DNA of 64,000 nucleotides. Source: Paenibacillus sp. NAIST15-1 (GTDB lineage Bacteria; Bacillota; Bacilli; Paenibacillales; Paenibacillaceae). The DNA lies in contig NZ_BBYF01000001.1 of NCBI RefSeq assembly GCF_001894745.1, positions 1-64,000 of the forward strand, written 5' to 3'. The notes beneath the pieces were generated by a model. The model was not told the origin of the DNA. It did not search any database and was given only the letters and a program-made list of their open reading frames with translations. Position 1 is the first letter of the stretch. Each line of letters begins with the position of its first letter. A program made the position numbers and the translations under genes. Below are positions 33,684-41,012 of this stretch, one piece after another.

Positions 33684-34634
33684 ATGAAGGCACTTGTCAC
33701 CGGGATCTCCGGATTCGTAGGAAGTCATATGGCGGAATTTTTGCTGGACAAAAATGTAGAGGTAATCGGCACGATTCGCAATCGCAGCCGCCTAGAACAC
33801 ATTCGCCACATTCTGCCCGATATTCATCTGGCAGAATGTGAGCTCCGCGATGCATTCTCTGTAGAAACGCTCATTACAAATGAGAAGCCGGACCTTATTT
33901 TTCATTTGGCCGCTCAGAGCTTCGTCCCTACCTCCTGGAACTCGCCAGCAGATACAATCTACAACAACGTTGCGGGTCAATTGAATATCTTCGAAGCGGT
34001 AAGACGCGTTGATCTGGATTGTAAAATTCAAATTGCCTGCTCCAGTGAGGAATACGGTCATGTAGAACCGCACGAAACTCCGATACGTGAAGAAAACCCC
34101 CTCCGTCCGTTAAGTCCATATGCAGTGAGCAAAGCAGCTCAAGACTACCTTGGGTATCAATATCATAAGAGCTACGGCCTCCATGTCATCCGGACGAGAA
34201 CCTTCAACCATACGGGTCCACGCCGTGGTGAACAGTTCGTTACGTCCAACTTCGCGAAGCAGATTGCCGAAATTGAGAAGGGCGTTCGTCCGCCTACTGT
34301 CCATGTCGGCAATTTGGAAGCGAAGCGCGATTTTACCGACGTGCGCGATATTGTCCGCGCTTATTGGCTCGCGCTGGAGCGGGCCGAAGCTGGAGACTGC
34401 TATAATATTGCATCCGGCTCCTGCGTAACAATTCGAGAAATGCTCGATATGCTGCTGGCTAAATCGGATATTACGATCGACATTGTGCCAGATCCAAGCC
34501 GCATGCGTCCATCCGACGTCGAAATTCTGCTTGGCGATCATTCGAAATTCACAGAACATACAGGCTGGAAGCCAGAAATCCCTCTTGATCATACCCTCGA
34601 AGACTTGCTGAACTACTGGCGCGAGCGCGTATAG
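33684..34634 (+). CDS. GDP-mannose 4,6-dehydratase-like SDR
   Basis: The 316-residue protein is a short-chain dehydrogenase/epimerase: Rossmann motif GISGFVGSH (residues 7-15), active-site CSSEEYG and YAVSKAAQDY (catalytic Tyr-x-x-x-Lys). LIFHLAAQSFVPTSW and GPRRGEQFVTSNF match the GDP-mannose dehydratase / RMD group, which makes GDP-4-keto-6-deoxymannose or rhamnose precursors. I chose ATG 33684 behind GAGAGGTGAG. It ends in the hairpin at 34662-34699. It belongs to the host backbone on the far side of the tail cluster. Confidence 0.8.
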   Translation: MKALVTGISGFVGSHMAEFLLDKNVEVIGTIRNRSRLEHIRHILPDIHLAECELRDAFSVETLITNEKPDLIFHLAAQSFVPTSWNSPADTIYNNVAGQLNIFEAVRRVDLDCKIQIACSSEEYGHVEPHETPIREENPLRPLSPYAVSKAAQDYLGYQYHKSYGLHVIRTRTFNHTGPRRGEQFVTSNFAKQIAEIEKGVRPPTVHVGNLEAKRDFTDVRDIVRAYWLALERAEAGDCYNIASGSCVTIREMLDMLLAKSDITIDIVPDPSRMRPSDVEILLGDHSKFTEHTGWKPEIPLDHTLEDLLNYWRERV

Positions 34635-34661
34635 ACTAGCTGCAAGCCCCCGCCTAAGCCG

Positions 34662-34705
34662 ATGCGACCGCTTCTTCCGTCCACTGAGGTCGGTCGCATA
34701 TTCTT
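34662..34705 (+). terminator. Terminator of the dehydratase gene
   Basis: ATGCGACCG (34662-34670) pairs with CGGTCGCAT (34691-34699), followed by a T-rich stretch. Confidence 0.7.
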
Positions 34706-34797
34706 TCTCTTCGATCCATATGGAACGGATGAATATGGTAGAATAGAGGATAAGGAAAGGAATCATCTATTTATTTATGCAGAGGAGGACAAGCATC

Positions 34798-35037
34798 ATG
34801 AAGAATGTTTGGAAGAAGCTAATGAAGAAAGGCTTTTCGGTTGAGCTCGACCAACTTCCACAAAACAAGCAGCAGTTTTTAGATGAAATTGAGCGTTATT
34901 GCGTACAAGAGAAGGTTAACTACAAGTTTATTGAATATGATCGACCTGCCGTTATTTCAATTGATGATGTCGTGTATAAATGCCATGTCGAGAATGCCGG
35001 AAGACCCGGTTTCGTCCTTCATTTCAAAGAAGTATAA
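34798..35037 (+). CDS. Conserved hypothetical protein
   Basis: The 79-residue charged protein has a helical N-terminus (MKNVWKKLMKKGFSVELDQL) and a beta-rich C-terminal half (VVYKCHVENAGRPGFVLHF). It resembles short Paenibacillus hypotheticals, with no domain recognised. AGGAGG lies nine bases before the ATG. It is monocistronic, ended by the hairpin that follows. Confidence 0.65.
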   Translation: MKNVWKKLMKKGFSVELDQLPQNKQQFLDEIERYCVQEKVNYKFIEYDRPAVISIDDVVYKCHVENAGRPGFVLHFKEV

Positions 35038-35070
35038 ATACAAGAAATACGTACATAGAGCGTTGAAATT

Positions 35071-35106
35071 GCGGCGAGCCTCTTTTTATCCGAGATCGCC
35101 GCTTTT
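35071..35106 (+). terminator. Terminator
   Basis: GCGGCGA (35071-35077) pairs with TCGCCGC (35096-35102), followed by TTTT. Confidence 0.8.
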
Positions 35107-35177
35107 GGTTAGTAATTACAATTAGTAAAAAAAGAAAAAGAGCCTCTAACAGACTCTTTTCATATAGTAAAATATGG

Positions 35178-35183
35178 TATAAT
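35178..35183 (+). promoter_or_regulatory. -10 element of toxin module 1
   Basis: A perfect TATAAT about 90 bp before the toxin start. The -35 position is weak (TCTTTT or TTTTCA). Confidence 0.5.
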
Positions 35184-35271
35184 CACTAGGACAACGAAAA
35201 CGGTTTAAGGGCAGGAGGCGCCATCTTCAGAGAAAGAAGGTCCATCATTTTCTTTCGAGGAGGTGAGTGCC

Positions 35272-35355
35272 GTGACAATGTATGAGGCATTGACATTAAT
35301 GCTGTCATTCGGAACATTTGTTATCCTGATGCTGTCCTTCCATAAAAAGAAGTAA
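35272..35355 (+). CDS. Holin-like type I toxin, module 1
   Basis: A 27-codon frame starts with GTG at 35272 behind GAGGAGGTGAG. The product is MTMYEALTLMLSFGTFVILM, then LSFHKKK: one hydrophobic helix followed by a basic tail, the hallmark of holin-like peptides (TxpA/BsrG-type). ATG 35278 is an alternative start. The stop codon is inside the stem of a hairpin (GAAGTAACC 35349-35357 / GGTTACTTC 35381-35389), so the toxin mRNA and the convergent antisense RNA overlap at their 3' ends. Toxicity is inferred from family resemblance. Confidence 0.65.
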   Translation: MTMYEALTLMLSFGTFVILMLSFHKKK

Positions 35356-35452
35356 CCCGTCCGCCTCTTTCCAAGCCGCAGGTTACTTCCTACCTAAACG
35401 CCCCCGCTCTTATAGCGGTAGTTGTCACGGGGATCGTGTTCCAGCACGATCC
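35349..35452 (-). ncRNA. Candidate antisense antitoxin RNA, module 1
   Basis: It would start near 35452 from a minus-strand promoter (35459-35487), fold a strong 5' hairpin (GGGGATCGTG / CACGATCCCC) and end at the hairpin overlapping the toxin stop, whose minus-strand side is followed by a T5 run. About 100 nt long, it is complementary to the toxin mRNA 3' end, like RatA with TxpA. Transcription is predicted, not seen. Confidence 0.55.
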
Positions 35453-35458
35453 CCTGTT

Positions 35459-35487
35459 ATATTAGCATATTACAATTTATTCCTCAA
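35459..35487 (-). promoter_or_regulatory. Promoter of antitoxin RNA 1
   Basis: TTGAGG (35482-35487) and TAATAT (35459-35464) with a 17-bp spacer on the minus strand. Confidence 0.55.
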
Positions 35488-35646
35488 GCGCTCTTATGAT
35501 GCTCCTTTCACTCCAGAGCAAATAAAGTGCCTTTTGTCACAATTCTTTTGTATTGTAGCGGGCGATGGGAATACTCCGGTCGCTTCTGCCACACTTCCGA
35601 GGTAACTCTCGGTTGTCTGTCGAACACTCGCACCCTTTTGTTCGTT

Positions 35647-36267
35647 TCACTTACAAAACTCAATTGGATTACAATCAAAAATTTCATCTTTGTCACGAGC
35701 TACCGAAACAGATTCATTTTGATTTTGGTCATAAAAGACGAAAAAAAGCTTTCTACGTGGACTATTATTAATAATTAACTCAACTTCTTTTTGTTGAATT
35801 TTATCGCTATTATTTTTTCTCAAAATAATTACAATAACACCATCTGTTGTTTGTTTTTCACTTTCTCTCGAACCTAATGTATATGGTAAATCGTTTTCTT
35901 GAATAATTTTTTGAATCTCATTCTGTATAGACATCTGCGTTCTGTGAGTGGGTGTTACAAAGAAATCATGTATGTCCCCAGAGTATGTAATAATTACTGG
36001 GGTTACAATAAATGAGAATAAGAAACTGCAGAGAGCAGTCATAACTAGATAATAGTTCTTCTTGTTCCTGTTTAAAAGAAACAAATATACACTATATGCA
36101 CTGATAATAATCAATAATAAAAAACATTGTACTCCTCTGGGGCCTGGATTATAGACTACAAATGGGCGCTTTCCGAAACTAATTAAAATATTTATGACTA
36201 AAGCACAGCTAATCGGTCCAAGACCAATACTAACAAGCACCGAGAATATCGCTAAAGCAATTCTCAA
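35647..36267 (-). CDS. AT-rich membrane protein of unknown function
   Basis: The 206-residue protein has four hydrophobic segments in its first 105 residues (starting near IALAIFSVLVSIGLG), then a soluble, charged C-terminal half rich in Asn, Lys and Gln. The base composition is clearly more AT-rich than the neighbours, suggesting transfer. GGAGGGG eight bases upstream favours TTG 36267; ATG 36288 lacks a ribosome site. No family was recognised. It lies between two tRNA-Gly 3'-end fragments (35557 and 36489), so it may be cargo of a small element. Confidence 0.6.
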   Translation of the reverse strand: MRIALAIFSVLVSIGLGPISCALVINILISFGKRPFVVYNPGPRGVQCFLLLIIISAYSVYLFLLNRNKKNYYLVMTALCSFLFSFIVTPVIITYSGDIHDFFVTPTHRTQMSIQNEIQKIIQENDLPYTLGSRESEKQTTDGVIVIILRKNNSDKIQQKEVELIINNSPRRKLFFVFYDQNQNESVSVARDKDEIFDCNPIEFCK

Positions 36268-36488
36268 CTTTTTATCCCCTCCTTCCATAGTGTTTATTCG
36301 GATAAAATAAATTAAAAATGAATAGACACTATACGTTTCTTAAATTTCCAATCATATTAGAATTCAGTGACATTGAAAAGGGGTACCCCAAATGAGTCTT
36401 ATAGTTGGACAACGTTCGCTCGCGCATCCTTTCAGATTACTTTTCCGTTCCAAATAAAAAAAGCGCCTTGCGGCGCACTTTTTTCATT

Positions 36489-36781
36489 TGGAGCGGGTGA
36501 TGGGAATACTCCGGCTACTTCCGCCACACTTATTTGTGGCTCTCGTTTATGCCGGACGCTCGCGCTGACTCGTATTTCACAGTAGCATTGCAGCGCGGTA
36601 CTCAACATGTCTGATTGAAAAATGGAGCCTTCCGGCTCCAGTGGTTTATTGTTCATGTTGACGCTCGTCCTACTCATGTATCTCCTCGATGTCTTTACGG
36701 ACGGTCGAACCCTGGGGTTCGCTCCCCATCCAACTTTCCGGTCCAAATAAAAAAGCGCCTCTCGGCGCACTTTTTTTAATT
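36489..36781 (-). repeat. tRNA-Gly-associated repeat unit, copy 1
   Basis: A 293-bp unit starting with the 19-nt tRNA-Gly 3' end (36489-36507, TGGAGCGGGTGATGGGAAT on the plus strand) and nearly identical to the next unit. A tRNA-style terminator (GCGCC...GGCGC with T-run) lies just outside at about 36453-36484. Within it are a GGAGCC/GGCTCC terminator-like stem, a 7-bp CGAACCC/GGGTTCG stem and nested CCGGC/GCCGG and CCACA/TGTGG stems. Confidence 0.85.
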
Positions 36782-37077
36782 TGGAGCGGGTGATGGGAAT
36801 ACTCCGGCTACTTCTGCCACACTTCCGTGGTGGCTCTCGTTTATGCCGGACGCTCGCGCTGATTCGTATTTCACAGTAGCATTGCAGCGCGGTACTCAAC
36901 ATGTCTGATTGAAAAATGGAGCCTTCCGGCTCCAATGGTTTATTGTTCATGTTGACGCTCGTCCTACTCCTGTATTTCCTCGATGTCTTTACGGACGGTC
37001 GAACCCTTGGGGTTCGCTTCCCATCCTTTCTACGCTCCATAACAAAAAAAGCGCCCTTCGGCGCATTTCATTTGTTA
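36782..37077 (-). repeat. tRNA-Gly-associated repeat unit, copy 2
   Basis: A 296-bp unit starting with the same 19-nt tRNA-Gly 3' end (36782-36800) and reaching to the real tRNA-Gly. It is largely identical to copy 1, with changes in loops more than in stems. A third, diverged fragment carrying a similar 3'-end sequence lies at 35557-35572. Confidence 0.85.
37044..37064 (-). terminator. Terminator of tRNA-Gly
   Basis: GCGCC (37051-37055) pairs with GGCGC (37060-37064); on the minus strand the stem is followed by T7. An outer pairing, CCATAAC with GTTATGG, includes the encoded CCA end of the tRNA. Confidence 0.8.
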
Positions 37078-37151
37078 TGGAGCGGGTGATGGGAATCGAA
37101 CCCACGCCGGCGGCTTGGGAAGCCGCTGTTCTACCATTGAACTACACCCGC
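37078..37151 (-). tRNA. tRNA-Gly (anticodon CCC)
   Basis: A 74-nt cloverleaf: acceptor GCGGGTG / CACCCGC, encoded CCA, T-arm with GGTTCGA, anticodon stem GCGGC/GCCGC around loop TTCCCAA. This gives anticodon CCC. It lies 48 bp after tRNA-Pro with a terminator-like ACACTC/GAGTGT stem and T-run between them. Its 3' end recurs in the repeat units downstream. Confidence 0.93.
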
Positions 37152-37199
37152 ATATAAAAAAACACTCGTTCCAGAATACCTGATAGGAGTGTAATAAGA

Positions 37200-37276
37200 T
37201 GGTCGGGACGACACGATTTGAACATGCGACCCCCTGGTCCCAAACCAGGTGCTCTACCAAGCTGAGCTACGTCCCG
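37200..37276 (-). tRNA. tRNA-Pro (anticodon TGG)
   Basis: A 77-nt cloverleaf: acceptor CGGGACG / CGTCCCG, encoded CCA, D-arm TAGCTCAGCTTGGTAGAGCA, anticodon loop TTTGGGA giving TGG, and a T-loop TTCAAAT. A consensus-like promoter lies directly upstream. Confidence 0.95.
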
Positions 37277-37311
37277 ACATATATTGCACGTCACATCAAG
37301 TGACAAGAATT

Positions 37312-37340
37312 AATATAGCACAGCCCATTCTGTTGCGCAA
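37312..37340 (-). promoter_or_regulatory. Promoter of the tRNA-Pro/Gly unit
   Basis: TTGCGC (37335-37340) and TATATT (37312-37317) with a 17-bp spacer and a TGn extension before the -10. Confidence 0.7.
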
Positions 37341-37399
37341 TACGTTTTCACCTTCGGAATCATAATTATTTTCGATCAATGATCCATCATCATAGGGTT

Positions 37400-38104
37400 C
37401 TAATTATCTACAATGCCGTGCTTCAATGCATATCGCGTAAGCTGCACACGATTCTCCAAATGCAGCTTCTGCATAATGTTTTTTAGATGATTCTTCACGG
37501 TATGCTCAGATAGGGACAACTGTCCCGCAATGACCCGGTTCGATTCCCCCTTCGCTACACGCTCCAAAATTTCACGCTCACGAGTCGTTAACGGGGTCGA
37601 TGACGGAATCTTGCTCTCGCCCTTCACAGAAAATTCCTGCAATAAGCGAAACGCCAGTTCCTTCGACATCGGCGCCTCATCAATGGCAATCGCACGCAAA
37701 TACTCATGCCATGCGGAAGGCTGTAAATTTTTGAGCAAATAGCCCTGCGCCCCTTTTTTCAATGCCTCGAACAAGTGAGTAATATCATCCGATACCGTCA
37801 CCATCACGATTTTCACATAGGGGAACTGCTCTTTGATCCGCTTGGTAGCTTCCAATCCGTCCATAACAGGCATGGAAATATCCATCAATATCAAGTCCGG
37901 CATGACTTGATCCGTCATACGAAGTGCATCTTCTCCATTCACAGCCTCACCTACAACGACGAATGCAGGATCAATCGCTAAAATATCCCGCATCCCCTCA
38001 CGCGCATGGGCATTATCGTCGGCGATTAACACCCGAAAACAATGCTGCTTCTCCATCCCATGTTCCGCATTCACGCTAGTTCCCTCTCCTTCCGCCAACT
38101 TCAT
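37400..38104 (-). CDS. NarL/FixJ family response regulator
   Basis: The 234-residue protein has a receiver domain at about 23-140 (VLIADDN, phosphorylated Asp75 in LMDISMP, Lys near TVSDD) and a LuxR-type helix-turn-helix at the C-terminus (LTTREREILERVAKGESNRV). The ATG overlaps the kinase stop by one base (TAATG), so the pair is translationally coupled. The signal is unknown. DNA targets are not apparent in the window. Confidence 0.93.
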   Translation of the reverse strand: MKLAEGEGTSVNAEHGMEKQHCFRVLIADDNAHAREGMRDILAIDPAFVVVGEAVNGEDALRMTDQVMPDLILMDISMPVMDGLEATKRIKEQFPYVKIVMVTVSDDITHLFEALKKGAQGYLLKNLQPSAWHEYLRAIAIDEAPMSKELAFRLLQEFSVKGESKIPSSTPLTTREREILERVAKGESNRVIAGQLSLSEHTVKNHLKNIMQKLHLENRVQLTRYALKHGIVDN

Positions 38105-38922
38105 TAACTTGCAATACGCACTACCGTCACGTCACCATCTCGTTCCAAAGACAAGCTCCACCCCATATCGGTCGTGCGGTCGCGTACCATCTTCAATCCA
38201 TACTTCCCCTTCTGTGCAAAAGGCTCTCCTGCAAATCCGATCCCATCGTCCCGAATGTCGCAGACAAATCCTTCAGCCACAGGCTGCGCTATGATCCATA
38301 CTCGTTTCGCCTCTGCATGCTTGCGCACATTCAGCAGCGCCTCGCGGACAGCCGACAACAGTGCGATTTTCTCTTTCAATGACAATTGATCTTCAGGCAG
38401 CTCCCACTTCACGTCCAGTGTCCAATCCGTATCCTTTCGAATATCCTCGATCATCGTAACGAGTTGATCCGACCAGCATACATTCATCTCTTCAGGGACA
38501 GTTTGCAAATTAGCGATGGACAGGCGCACATCATCATATACATGACGAACCGTCTGTCGGAGCTTGTCCAGCTGCTCTGGCTGCTGTTCGGTTGAAGCTG
38601 TCTCCAGCCGATCAATCTTCACCGACAGCATGAACAATGATTGTGAAATTCCATCATGCAGCTCTTGTGCCAATTTGCTCCGCTCCTCCAAGGCCGCCTT
38701 CGTCTGCTGCTCACGCTGCAGCTTCTTATTCGTATCATCCAGCAGCTTGAATAAGCGAGTCAGCAGTGTGGCCGACACGATAAAAACAATGGCAGGGGCG
38801 AGCCAATTCCCAACCTCCATGGAAACGTAAGGGAGCAGGAACGAGTGGCGCATATATTCCCATAGTCCAATTGTAATCGTAGGAATCCATAGAATCAGAT
38901 GTTTAATCGTACGATCCTTCAA
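38104..38922 (-). CDS. NarX/DegS-type sensor histidine kinase
   Basis: The 272-residue kinase has two N-terminal membrane helices (about 9-21 and 39-58), a short linker, HisKA_3 with phosphorylated His89 (ERSKLAQELHDGISQSL), and a HATPase domain with DDGIGF and GKYGLKMVRDR. The tiny extracellular loop suggests it senses membrane state or a partner protein, as LiaS/VraS-type kinases do. The response regulator follows immediately. Confidence 0.9.
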   Translation of the reverse strand: MKDRTIKHLILWIPTITIGLWEYMRHSFLLPYVSMEVGNWLAPAIVFIVSATLLTRLFKLLDDTNKKLQREQQTKAALEERSKLAQELHDGISQSLFMLSVKIDRLETASTEQQPEQLDKLRQTVRHVYDDVRLSIANLQTVPEEMNVCWSDQLVTMIEDIRKDTDWTLDVKWELPEDQLSLKEKIALLSAVREALLNVRKHAEAKRVWIIAQPVAEGFVCDIRDDGIGFAGEPFAQKGKYGLKMVRDRTTDMGWSLSLERDGDVTVVRIAS

Positions 38923-38983
38923 GATAGTTTTCGCTCCATTCTATGTTCGGTATCATCCATGCGCATCTATTCCTATTGTAATG

Positions 38984-39019
38984 AAAAAAGCATGCGGTCA
39001 CCAGTTCATAACCGCACGC
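38984..39019 (-). terminator. Terminator of the LacI-type gene
   Basis: On the minus strand a GCGTGCGGT...ACCGCATGC stem is followed by T6. It separates the regulator gene from the kinase pair. Confidence 0.8.
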
Positions 39020-39044
39020 CTATCTGTCTTACCTATTCATCATA

Positions 39045-40052
39045 TTACGATTGCAATAATTTCGGTGCGCTCGTTGATTCTCGAATCACGATCTCCGACT
39101 CTAGACGAGCACTGATACTGCGCTTATTCGTTCCATTAATCTGCTTTATAAGCAAATCAACAGCAACTTTGCCGATTTGGTGAGCTGGCTGTCGCATCGT
39201 TGTCAACTGCGGACGCAGTTGGGAGGCGATGACTTGATCATCATAGCCGATTACAGACATATCATCTGGCACCTTGTAACCAGCCTGCCAGAGTGCATTG
39301 ATGGCGCCAATCGCCGTGAAATCATCAGCCGCGAACAGCGCCGTCGGCATACAACCTGCATGCAGCCATCGCTGTACAGCATCATAGCCGGATTGAATGC
39401 AGAACTTGCCATCCTCAATTGCAAAAGGTTCGAGGCCTGCGTCACTCATTGCATCCCTGAAACCCCTTTCACGTTCAAGTGCACTTAAGAAGAACCGCGG
39501 CCCACGAATATGAGCGATCGATCGATGTCCCAAATCAATAAGATGCTTCGTTGCATCATATCCACCTTTATAATTATCCACATTCACGTTGGTCACAGAA
39601 GGCTGGATTGTCTGATTGTCAATAAGTACGAACGGGATTTTACGTTTTTTTAGTTCTACCACGTAAGGTTCCTCATGTACCGCAGATAGAATCAGCATTC
39701 CATCCACGCGATCCTCTTGGATTAAGTCCGTACCCACCCCTTGTTCCATCGGCTCTGATGCAACCGATAGTGCTAAGTAATAACCATGATCCTTTAACAG
39801 TGAGTACACCGATTGCACGATACTATCCAGAAATGAATCCTGCAAGGTAGTGACAATCATCCCTATGACACCTGTTTTCCCCTTCGCAAGGCTTCGAGCT
39901 GCTGCGTTCGGGTGGTAATCCAGCTCCTTCATCGCTTGAAGAACCTTGACCCGATTCTTCTCTCGAACCGTCTTCGCGTTATTTAGGACACGGGATACCG
40001 TCACTACAGATAAACCTGATTTCTTAGCCACATCAAATATACTGACCTTCAT
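39045..40052 (-). CDS. LacI family transcriptional regulator
   Basis: The 335-residue protein has the LacI helix-turn-helix and hinge (IFDVAKKSGLSVVTVSRVLN, then NAAARSLAKGKTGVIG) and a periplasmic-binding-like effector domain with DLGHRSIAHIRGP. It binds a sugar-type effector in family practice. No sugar transport or metabolic genes adjoin it, so its target cannot be inferred. Confidence 0.92.
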   Translation of the reverse strand: MKVSIFDVAKKSGLSVVTVSRVLNNAKTVREKNRVKVLQAMKELDYHPNAAARSLAKGKTGVIGMIVTTLQDSFLDSIVQSVYSLLKDHGYYLALSVASEPMEQGVGTDLIQEDRVDGMLILSAVHEEPYVVELKKRKIPFVLIDNQTIQPSVTNVNVDNYKGGYDATKHLIDLGHRSIAHIRGPRFFLSALERERGFRDAMSDAGLEPFAIEDGKFCIQSGYDAVQRWLHAGCMPTALFAADDFTAIGAINALWQAGYKVPDDMSVIGYDDQVIASQLRPQLTTMRQPAHQIGKVAVDLLIKQINGTNKRSISARLESEIVIRESTSAPKLLQS

Positions 40053-40326
40053 ATCCTTCTCCCCTCATGATCGATCATTAGATATGGAAAGGCACAAATC
40101 TCTATGTAACCATCATAACTAACTTTAAAGCGTTATTCCATTAAAACTCCTGTGATATCCGCCATTTCACGCCTTTTTTAGTAAATCTTTAGCTAGGAAC
40201 GGCCCTTCTTCTTACGGATTGAACTTCTTTATGAAACGAATAAAGAAAATCCCCGTATGAATAATACTAAAAGGGATTGATAATCCCCTTCAACTCTAGA
40301 TAAGTGTTCAAAAGGAGCTGGCATTC

Positions 40327-40653
40327 ATGATCGTAGTAACGACCGAACGCATTGCAAATTATGAGGTATCCGAAGTATTGGGAACGGCATTTGGCGTAGT
40401 TGTTCGAGCACGCGGTATCGGCGGGGACATTATGGCATCTTTGAAAGGTCTCGTGGGCGGTGAAGTCAAGCAGTACACTCAAATGATCGAGGATGCTCGC
40501 CGACAAGCAATGGATCGCATGATCGAGAATGCGCACGCAATGGGTGGAGACGGAATCATCATGATGCGCTTCGATAGCGGCGATGTCGGCCAGAATATGA
40601 GTGAAATTGTAGCTTACGGAACGGTTGTTAAGTTGAGAGCGGTGCATTCCTAA
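40327..40653 (+). CDS. YbjQ (UPF0145) family protein
   Basis: The 108-residue protein matches the YbjQ heavy-metal-binding domain family: TTERIANYEVSEVLGTAFG at the start, GGDIMASLKGLVGGEVKQYT, then GGDGIIMMRFD. Homologues form small pentameric rings; the role is unknown. AAAAGGAG precedes the ATG. The stop overlaps the next start (TAATG). Confidence 0.9.
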   Translation: MIVVTTERIANYEVSEVLGTAFGVVVRARGIGGDIMASLKGLVGGEVKQYTQMIEDARRQAMDRMIENAHAMGGDGIIMMRFDSGDVGQNMSEIVAYGTVVKLRAVHS

Positions 40654-40913
40654 TGGATGAGGTTGTACATTTCTTCAAAATCGCTCTTGTGGTGTACGGC
40701 CTGCCCTTGATCGGCCTTGTCATCCTGATCGTGATCGGCAAAAAATATTTCGACAAACGCTATAAGCAGTACGATAATCCATTGGATGCCATTGGGGTCT
40801 CAGGCGATTTTACGCCGACGAAAGAGATCTTTATCGATCCGAGGGATGGCTTGAAATATCAAGTGTATTACAACCCGAAGACAGGCGAACGCAAGTACGT
40901 TCGCATGCAGTAG
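40653..40913 (+). CDS. Small single-pass membrane protein
   Basis: The 86-residue protein has one membrane helix (VVYGLPLIGLVILIVIGKKY) and a charged C-terminal domain ending KTGERKYVRMQ. It is translationally coupled to the YbjQ gene. No known domain is recognised. Confidence 0.7.
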   Translation: MDEVVHFFKIALVVYGLPLIGLVILIVIGKKYFDKRYKQYDNPLDAIGVSGDFTPTKEIFIDPRDGLKYQVYYNPKTGERKYVRMQ

Positions 40914-40944
40914 TAGCCTATTCATATTTTATTTCTAACCTAAG

Positions 40945-40977
40945 AAAGACCGCTCAGCCATAGCTGGAGCGGTCTTT
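40945..40977 (+). terminator. Terminator of the YbjQ operon
   Basis: AAAGACCGCT pairs with AGCGGTCTTT across a short loop. Confidence 0.88.
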
Positions 40978-41012
40978 GTATGTTCTTATCGTGAAGGAGC
41001 TTTCACATTCCT

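Noticed and set aside
36432..37040. 202-codon minus-strand frame over the tRNA-Gly repeats
   Set aside because: Its sequence is itself internally duplicated because it runs across two ~295-bp units; it has no ribosome site and covers terminator stems. The frame is a by-product of repeat structure.
36909..37260. Short frames over tRNA-Gly and tRNA-Pro, both strands
   Set aside because: They translate the tRNA genes themselves; such frames are well-known annotation artefacts.
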